DNA from: Petrosia ficiformis
Lineage: Eukaryota > Porifera > Demospongiae > Haplosclerida > Petrosiidae
Direction of reading: 5' to 3'
DNA length: 64,000 nucleotides
Assembly (NCBI GenBank): GCA_947044365.1
Contig: OX345636.1
Location: forward strand, 16,045,115 to 16,109,114
Numbering within the stretch: the first letter of the stretch is position 1; every line of letters starts with the position of its first letter. The notes beneath the pieces were generated by a model. It did not search any database, was not told the origin of the DNA, and worked only from the letters and a program-made list of their open reading frames with translations. Of the stretch, positions 56,416-64,000 are shown piece by piece. A program made the position numbers and the translations under genes.

Positions 56416-56946
56416 GGCCCTACGGGCCGTAAAAATTAGATTTTGTTCAACCAATAAGTTAGCTATATGAGTTGCATGTGTTTCATTCACCTTAATAACA
56501 TCTATCAAACATTATGCTAGCATTACAAACTTACATCTGTATTTTCAGTTAGAAACATAAAAATTATGTTTATAACAAAAGTGATCTTTTATAATGATAA
56601 TTATACATTATCCTGATAGAAGTCAATTTTTGGTCTTTCAAGTATTAAACTATAATATTTATCTGGAACAGTCATTTACATGCATGCAGATGGCCATTAG
56701 TCACGTCTTTAGGTGTGGCCCCAATGTTATTTAGGGTGTGGTAAATGAACACCCACACTAATTTTGCAGTCCACTAGTCCAGTCCAGTCCAGTATTCCAG
56801 TCCAGTCATTAGGGAGTACCTGAGAAAATTATATTATTTATAAATTATAATGATAATAGTGCATATACTGTTATTGGTGATTTATAATTCATATACATAA
56901 GTAAATTTTTAAATCTATAGTAAAAAGCAACAAGCAAGAAACAAAG

Positions 56947-59900
56947 ATGTCTGAACAGCTAGACAGTATACAATTTAACCTGTTTAGTGAAGCACCACCT
57001 TCTCTTTCACTTCAACAGCCAGATGGTAAGTGAAATATTTGCCTTTTTGTCATGTGTATAAAATTATTGATTGTAGTAATTTTTGTTGAAAAAGGAAAGA
57101 GCATGTAGGAATGTCACAAAAACAAGATTGCCATGGTAACTAAAATAAACCAACGACTTAGACATAAGTAAAGCCACTTCAGATTTTGCTATCTATTGTT
57201 ATAATAAATAGAAATGACTGTTAATTGTGTTGTATAAGTCAACCTTATAGTTAATTAAAAATTTAATAATCATTACAGAATTTTTTATGCTTAGTTATTC
57301 AGTTATTGATACTAAAAAGCAGTCATTTTTTCAGAGCTATCTCTAGATAGAAAGTATCATATATACTTTTTAAAGCTGTCTATAGTCTCTAATAATTATG
57401 CATTTCCAATTCTTTTGTTTTATCCTTGCCTTTGGTATCATTGTGTGTATGTGTCTGTAGTCTGTACAGACTGTACTGTTAGGTGATTATTCTTAAATGT
57501 GCTTTACTTCATCATAACATTGAAGTAGTGGCACTTATACAGAAAACATGCAGTCATATCTGCCAAACGATTGCCACACATGCCATTAAAGATTCTGATC
57601 CACCTTAGTAAACACAATTCAAAATTAATTAATGCACCTAGTAAAGCACCACTGCCCCAAGTGTGCAGTGTGAATGAAAAACAAGCCACATGTAGCATTC
57701 CTAATCAATATTGAAAGAAAACGATACGATATTATATAATTATAATTATTATAATTGTGTATGTTACAATATACACTCCAGTCCTAGCTGGAGTACATAC
57801 ATCCTAGTATAAAACAAGATATAAAGAGTATCCCTATGACTGCTTTGTGGTGTCATCATGAGATGACTTTAAAACACAACTGCTCATTATTAATTTGATT
57901 GTCTACTCTCCTTAGCTTTTCAATGACCTTGTAGAACTTTAGGGATATATTTCAGGTAGATTAGCTGGCTATTAGTTCCAGTTTCTATATATGTAAGCTA
58001 CAAGCAGGTTACTTTCTGCTGGTCTGTAGAGCTGAGTGCGCATTTTGTTCGTGTCATACCCATTAATTGACCTTGCTCCCGGGATGACGCAACTTCCGTA
58101 AGTACGTATGCAACTCATACCTGTGTAAGTGACACAAGAATATATATAAACATACACTGAACCTGTGGGAAAGCAATCATAAGGATGGCCCTATGGGCCA
58201 TAAAAAAGTATTTTTGTTATAAATCAGTTTTGTGGCTTGAATCATTGTGCTAGGTGGAACTAGAAGTGACCATAATGGCAGAAAGCTTCTTATTATGTTT
58301 TATAGCAAACATTTTACATTTTGGTAATTATTTTAGCATAAGCAGTAAATATTTTTTATTATATATGTGACAAGGTTCTATAATTATCATTCATTTTACA
58401 TATCTGCTTCTTCCATTTTTTATCTTTAGTCACTCAAGGTTTATGTGTAAACTCTTTACAGAATCTTGAAGGTAAATTTTGCAAACACATCATAAATAAC
58501 TTGTTTAATTTATTAACCTTAAAATTGAATGTAGTTGTATACTCCTATAGCCTCTTATCAAATGATGTCAACTATATGTGGTTATGGTATCATCATTGAT
58601 AATCTTAACACAGAAACTACCAGAATAGTTGTTAAAATGCAAAGTATATGCTCAGCACTCATTATAGAATTCTTGTGGAATGTTTTTCCAATCTCTCCAT
58701 GAAAGGCATGAAGCAACTTATGAAAGCAGTTAGTAGAGTCGATCATAGCAACCTAAACTGCTTAATGGTTATTATCCTCAGTCAGGGAGAAAAGGAGAAA
58801 GGGATATACGATACACATGGCAAATGCATACCAGTAGAGGATATTACAAAGCATTTCTCTGATGCCGTGTGTCCTTCACTCAAAAGAAAACCAAAAATAT
58901 TCTTTTTCGAGACAATCCTAAACAATGCTACTTTAGTTTCCACATGTAATAAAGTACATTATCCTGATATGAGAGACATATATACACTCACATGCACTAC
59001 TACTAAGATATCATTTCTGCAAACAGTAATAGAAGCTTTCCAGAAACAACAAGATGGAGTACTCTTTGTTAACATTGTCGGAGACATAGAGAAGCTATTG
59101 CATGACAAGCATATTCAGAATATTGCTATTGATGTGAAAAATAACCTTGAGCAGCCACTTACCTTTCATAAGAGGCAACAACTAATTGATAAAAGGTTTG
59201 TTTCTTACAACTCACATTGAAGTGTATTCATGAAGTGATAATAATGATAATTACAATATTATAATTATTATATAATTATATATTATATATATTATATAAT
59301 ATCTTATGATGAGATACATAGCCCATATATTTCCAACTGAATATGGGAGTTACGAACCACAAATCAAGTTAACTTGAAGTATTATAGTAAAGGTTATTCA
59401 TTTTGGCATTTAATTAGTTTTATAATAATTATGATTAGAAACTGTATTGAAGTGTATAACCATCTTCTACCATGAACACACATGAAATATAGTAATTAAG
59501 CAAATCTTTGTGCATATATAGAAATGTGTACAGTATACATATCAGAGAGTATGGTACTCTTTATATAGAGACAGCACAGAAAAAAAATGCATGAAGGGTT
59601 GTTTGGAGGCGATGCCTATCAAGCTAATTGGCCATCCATGCATTTCAATTACCAGTGATGAGCTGAAATCTCTGCTATTATAATTGGATTTGATTTGCAC
59701 ATGCGGATCTGTGTCTTTTGAACATGGGGTTACTCTATAAGCATATTAATAATATTAATTTTGTAAGCAAATACATTTTTATAATTATTTTTGATAAAGA
59801 TTATGATATTTAAACTACTGTATGTATACTGGTAATAATAATAATAAAATTATTAATATTTATTACACTATAAGCAATGAATGCCGATTGGTTGACACAG

Positions 59901-61285
59901 TGACTGACACTAATTCTTGTGGGACTGCAGTCAATACTGTAAGTGATATATAAAATAGTCATCATCTGTAAGGGAAAGAGAATCATCATCGAATCATATA
60001 CACAAAAGACTAACCTTCAATGGTGAACAAGGCTTGTAATTGTGCCTATGTATAATTAGCTATAAACATTAAATGTTAATACAGTTTTGATTGTATGATA
60101 ACTTACACCAGTATTTCTGCAATCTACAAACAATATTCTACCATTCAGAAAAACAATGGAAACAAGAATAATAAAACGTTTAAAATAAAAATGAAAGATG
60201 TAGGGATGTCAAAACCCCAAAAACTTGCAGACAAGTTCAGGATTAAATTACAAACCAGTTCCATATAACCCTACATAAGTACCTACACTGCCATAAAGCA
60301 AAAGACAAAGAGCTGTGCTTAGGGTTACATGGAAGTGGTTTAATCCCGAACTTGTCTGAATGTTGTTTTGGGTTTTGACATCCCTACATTTTCTTTCATT
60401 TTTATTTTAAATGTTTTTGTTATTAGTATTTATCATTACCTTGTTTGTCTTGTTCATTGTAAACCCATATTTTCCATTATAATTGTTTATTTATAATGCA
60501 TATACCACTTTAGGGAACAAGGACTTGTAATTGCACATGAATTGAAAATGACACTAAGCATCTGGTCTCAAATGAGAACTCTCACAATCAAGACAATCAG
60601 AACAAATAGAGACAAAATCGTAGAAGTATTCAAAGACACACGAGGAATGAAAGTAGCTGGCTCTGTAACATCTGTAGCAGGAGGTGTGCTGACATTATTT
60701 GGAGTGGGATTGGCTGTAGCTACTGCTGGAGCAGGTATAATAGCAATTCCTCTCCTGGCTGGAGGAGGAGCTATAATAGCTGGAGGTGCAGCATCAGTTG
60801 GTGCTAAATCATTAGAAGTATACAAGTCACAACCAAAGCTTGTAAAAGTGCAGGAAACCATCGAGGTTGATCGACAAATCTGTGAATTGATTAAAACAAA
60901 TCAAGAAAAACTCCAAAAAATATCAGAAGATATACACAAAGATTGTCCTGAGGCAAACATTAAGGAAATTGTTGCTGCTTTACTTTACGGTAAAGAAATA
61001 CGTGAAAGGGCAACATTTCATGGATCTCTAGAGGCTCCAAGAAGATCTGTAACATTTGAAACTACTGCTAGAATTGGAACTGCAACTGCTTTAATAATAC
61101 CGGGCATTGGTACTATGTTATCACTCACCATATTACCATTTGATATATATCAGCTTTATACCGATACATTCCAAACAGAAACAAAAGCTATCCAGTGGCT
61201 AAACGAACAATTAGAAAAACTAGGTGCTCAAAAAGAGGAAATTGAAAGACATTTAGAAGCAATACACTCTCTACATACTGAGTGA
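56947..61285 (+). CDS. Gene 6: caspase-like (both catalytic residues lost) - ApoL-like, frameshifted
   Basis: Proposed exons 56947-57025 (ATG start, MSEQLDSIQFNLFSEAPPSL), 58430-58471, 58551-59195 and 60514-61285. There is no Death domain. The caspase-like exon opens with GYGIIIDNLN, matching the family start, but the homologous frame changes by one base between about 58630 and 58650, so the exon sum (1538 nt) is one short of a multiple of three. The catalytic His is Gln (ILSQGEKE), and the active-site Cys region reads FFETILNN, with no Cys. The ApoL-like exon is intact (MKVAGSVTSVAGGVLTLFGV hairpin; IPGIGTMLSLTILPFDIY second segment) and starts with one base after AG like its paralogues. It is either a decaying gene or one whose membrane tail is still selected. 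The splice model is from phase and paralogy. Confidence 0.65.
57830..58186. mobile_element. ATCCYTAT...ATTGCTTT TIR element, copy C (gene 6 intron 1)
   Basis: ATCCCTATGACTGCTTT at the left and AAGCAATCATAAGGAT at the right. It lies inside the first intron of gene 6. Confidence 0.7.
60162..60430. mobile_element. Foldback element, about 75-bp arms (gene 6 intron 3)
   Basis: GTTTAAAATAAAAATGAAAG followed by ATGTAGGGATGTCAAAACCC at the left is inverted at the right (GGGTTTTGACATCCCTACAT, CTTTCATTTTTATTTTAAA), with further inner complementarity. Confidence 0.8.
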
Positions 61286-61408
61286 TTTTAAGTTTACACC
61301 TCATACAATTATACACTAGAACTAGTGTCAATCATTATTGTTTCTGGATTACTGTACTCAAATAGTATTAAATAAAACACAGAATACAATATCATCAATA
61401 GGCATAAT

Positions 61409-61479
<71 letters not shown>

Positions 61480-61947
61480 CGTTTTGAGGATGTATAATTA
61501 TTATGAACAATGTGCATATTATTGTCATTAATCCCTATTGTTAATTCTATTCTCTGTTTGACATGTAACATTATATATCAACATATGTATAGTATTCCAT
61601 ACTAGCTAGTTATATATAAGGCATGTCATTACGTATTTTGTAATTGATGAATTCGAAGGTATTCACAGTTCATTACATCAATCAATTTATCTTTCTTGTT
61701 TCACCCCAAAGAGAATTTTTTTAAAGAGATGCACAGGAACTATCTTATGATATAATTATGGTAAATGAATTCCAGAGTTAATGTTATCTTGACATTCATG
61801 GTGGCACAATGGTGACTCATTTAAACATGAATTTGTTTAAGTATTACATCATCTACATTGTACAACAAACAAAGGTAGAGTTTTGTATTTGTCTGGTTTT
61901 AGCTTGATCAGTTGAGGTCTAATTACAAGAGATATACAAGCAGAAGT
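61286..61947. other. Intergenic between genes 6 and 7
   Basis: Contains an (AT)n microsatellite at 61412-61480. The last 40 bases before 61948 (AATTACAAGAGATATACAAG...) resemble the sequence preceding gene 3's start and may be 5' UTR. Confidence 0.45.
61412..61480. repeat. (AT)n microsatellite
   Basis: About 34 AT units with one interruption. Confidence 0.95.
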
Positions 61948-63568
61948 ATGGCTGCAATGTAAGTGTCTATCGTATTAATATATTTACAAGCACTTTTACT
62001 GATAATTATGTTACTACAAGTATCTTCTTCACCAGTTATGAAGATATTAACAAACAGGAAATAAGTTGCAGTAGTAAGTAACATAAATACATACTGTGTT
62101 CATTAGTTGCACATGAATCATAAACTAGTGAGAAAAAGGATGATTTATTATTATAATTATTTTCAAAACTTGTATATAAATGTACTTCTAGCAAACAGAA
62201 CTGGTATACAAGCTCATGGAAGTATAAAACTATAACTACCATCAACAACAGAAGAAGTTGTCCAAGCAAGCTATAAATCAATTACAGAATATACACTCTA
62301 TATAATAAACTTCATGATTGCACTCAGGCATATCACCCTTGTGCTAGAGATCGATTGTTTCAGTGATAGATTGTGTGTACATGCATTCTATAACTATAAC
62401 ATTCTATATCCTGCAATGACATGGTTTCATACATATGATTGCTGACGTTCATCATACGTTACTGTTGGTCAACTGTAATGGTAGTGTGTGAAACACTGAG
62501 AAATTTTAGATATATCTTTCTGATAATTATTATAATAGAACAGACTAGCTACAGACCAGCAGGAGAAAGATGCAGCAGCATTAAAGTTATATAAGAATCT
62601 TCAAAAAGTAAGTGGTGGAAAAAACAAAAAATATATAATATTGCTTGTTGGATTTCAGGCAAAATCTCTCACATATTGTAATGCATGCCATCATCTGATT
62701 ATTACAAGAGTCGTTGATGATATTTTACATACGTCTGAAAAATTAATTTTATTATGTTACCATGTTTGCATGTAAATATTTATCTATCTGGATTTTCTGT
62801 AAATGAATGAAATGGGATGGTATCCAACGAAGATCAATCAACATGTTTTAAGTATAAAATTTCAATTTCACAGGTTCAGACTATCCTACTGGATTCTGTT
62901 TGATCATCAATACTGTAAATTTCAATCACAGTTCATCAATACCATGTGGACAAGCCAATGAGATTGTTATGAAGAGGGTTTTTCAGCCACTGGGATTTAT
63001 AGTTGATGTTCGAAATGATCTGACTAAGTCAGAAATGAAACAAGTTTTGAAAGAGTATCAGAAAAAAGAACATGGTCACTGTTTCATTATTATTATTCTT
63101 AGCCATGGAAGGTATGGAGTAGTTTACAGTAGTGATGACAAAAAGATTAGCATTACAGATGAAATTGCCCAAAAATTTCAAAAGAAAAAATGCCCCTCAC
63201 TGGAAGGAAAGCCCTGTATATTCATTGTTGATGCTTTTGGAAGTAGTAAGAAAAATATCAGTGCCACAAAGCAAGAATGTACAAAAATGCGAAAACAAAG
63301 TGCATCAGAAATACAGAATGAAGCGACAGATATTGCAATAATGTATGCCAAAACTCAAGATGATCCTCTCTATTTCACTGAATATGAAGGCAATCTCTTC
63401 ACTAAGTGGTTTGAAAATGTTGTGAATAAGGGAATCAGAAAACAAACTATGTTCAACATCATAATGCCTGAAGTTCAGAACCGCCTTTCAAGATTTACAG
63501 GAAATCCACAATCAGTGGAGATAGTGTCTAGGCTTAGAAACCTATGCATGACACTTCAAGTTTATTGA
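61948..63568 (+). CDS. Gene 7 (partial): caspase-like exon with catalytic Cys replaced by Phe
   Basis: The start is an 11-nt micro-exon ATGGCTGCAAT followed by GTAAGT, paralogous to gene 3. One or more linker exons lie between 62036 and 62610 (candidates around TATGAAGATATTAACAAACA and CTACAGACCAGCAGGAGAAA), but their phases were not reconciled. The caspase-like exon begins at 62874 after TTTCACAG. It keeps the catalytic His in ILSHGRYG, but the active-site DACRG reads DAFGSS, so the Cys is Phe. The small-subunit part continues to LRNLCMTLQVY and a stop at 63566-63568, where paralogues have a splice donor followed by an ApoL exon. No obvious GTAAGT lies here, so the protein may end without ApoL, or use a weak donor upstream to reach an ApoL exon beyond the window. 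Confidence 0.6.
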
Positions 63569-64000
63569 ATATTGCATAAATAGAACAATAATTTATTAAT
63601 AACTGTTTCTACTCAATCATAGTTGCATTCATTTTTTAACCATTGCTTTTCTGAGCAGAGGCCTAAAATAAGTGTTAACTGATTCCTGCTTGAAAACAAA
63701 ATGTTCTTTATTTAAAAATGCTCATAGAGACAAACAGTACATTGCAGTGTCTTTAATGTTATTGTATGTGTCACATTGTGTGTGTTTTACTATAATACAA
63801 TAGTTTGTGAGGCGTATTAAATAGAAACAACTTGAAAACAAAATGTTCTGCAGCAATACGATGAAAGTTAAATCCACAGAGAGAAATGTACTCAGCTTCT
63901 TTCATTGAACATTCCTCACAAATGTTGCAATGTCAACTAGATGTCTATGAATCACCACAATCTTTAAAATTAATTTTATTGGCTTATTGCCTTCCACTTC
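63569..64000. other. 3' flank of gene 7, no ApoL exon seen
   Basis: No glycine-rich hairpin exon is present in these last 432 bases. A short direct repeat AACTTGAAAACAAAATGTTCT-like occurs at about 63690 and 63830. Confidence 0.4.

Overview
This window looks like nuclear DNA from an early-branching animal, most likely a demosponge of the Amphimedon type (inference). It is very AT-rich, its genes are split by GT-AG introns, it is dense in short TIR/foldback elements, and it carries a local expansion of Death-domain, caspase-like and apolipoprotein-L-like (ApoL) exons. I see no prokaryotic operon, rRNA, intact tRNA or CRISPR.

The main content is a plus-strand tandem cluster of seven related genes built from interchangeable exons. 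Gene 1 (396-1173) is only a terminal ApoL exon, its 5' part lying left of the window. Gene 2 (6744-12947) is Death + conserved module + caspase-like + ApoL, with a 7-nt frameshifting deletion. The 21889-23667 gene joins the conserved module directly to ApoL. Gene 3 (26832-29229) has a short start exon + caspase-like (catalytic Cys lost) + ApoL. Gene 5 (39696-46238) has the Death head on a P-loop GTPase with a C-terminal glycine-rich membrane segment. Gene 4 (47150-52181) is an intact Death + caspase-like + ApoL gene of about 881 aa. Gene 6 (56947-61285) has a caspase-like part lacking both catalytic residues, plus ApoL, and is frameshifted. Gene 7 (61948 onward) has a short start exon and a Cys-less caspase-like exon, and its end is not seen. 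Splice phases are the same at equivalent junctions (head ends in phase 2, effector enters in phase 1, ApoL exon starts with one base). The summed exons of genes 3, 4 and 5 divide exactly by three. Those of genes 2 and 6 fail by the size of their apparent indels.

Between the genes are transposon remains. Two TIR elements carry a RecQ helicase start on one strand facing a CxxC ORF start on the other (1820-2591; 20480-21050). There is a TTAA-flanked piggyBac-like family, a CACTG-ended element, and a 2.5-kb segmental duplication (2970-5520 versus 15892-19700) whose second copy gained nested insertions. A hAT transposase fossil sits inside an intron of gene 5. On the minus strand at 32-38 kb a PHD-finger/transposase-like gene with several breaks is followed, in the same orientation, by exons of a ubiquitin-specific-protease-like domain.

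Working interpretation (inference): the cluster encodes self-contained cell-death effectors. A Death-fold head would recruit or oligomerise, a caspase-like middle would cleave or merely scaffold, and a glycine-rich ApoL tail would act on membranes. A GTPase/glycine-zipper effector has been swapped onto the same head in gene 5.
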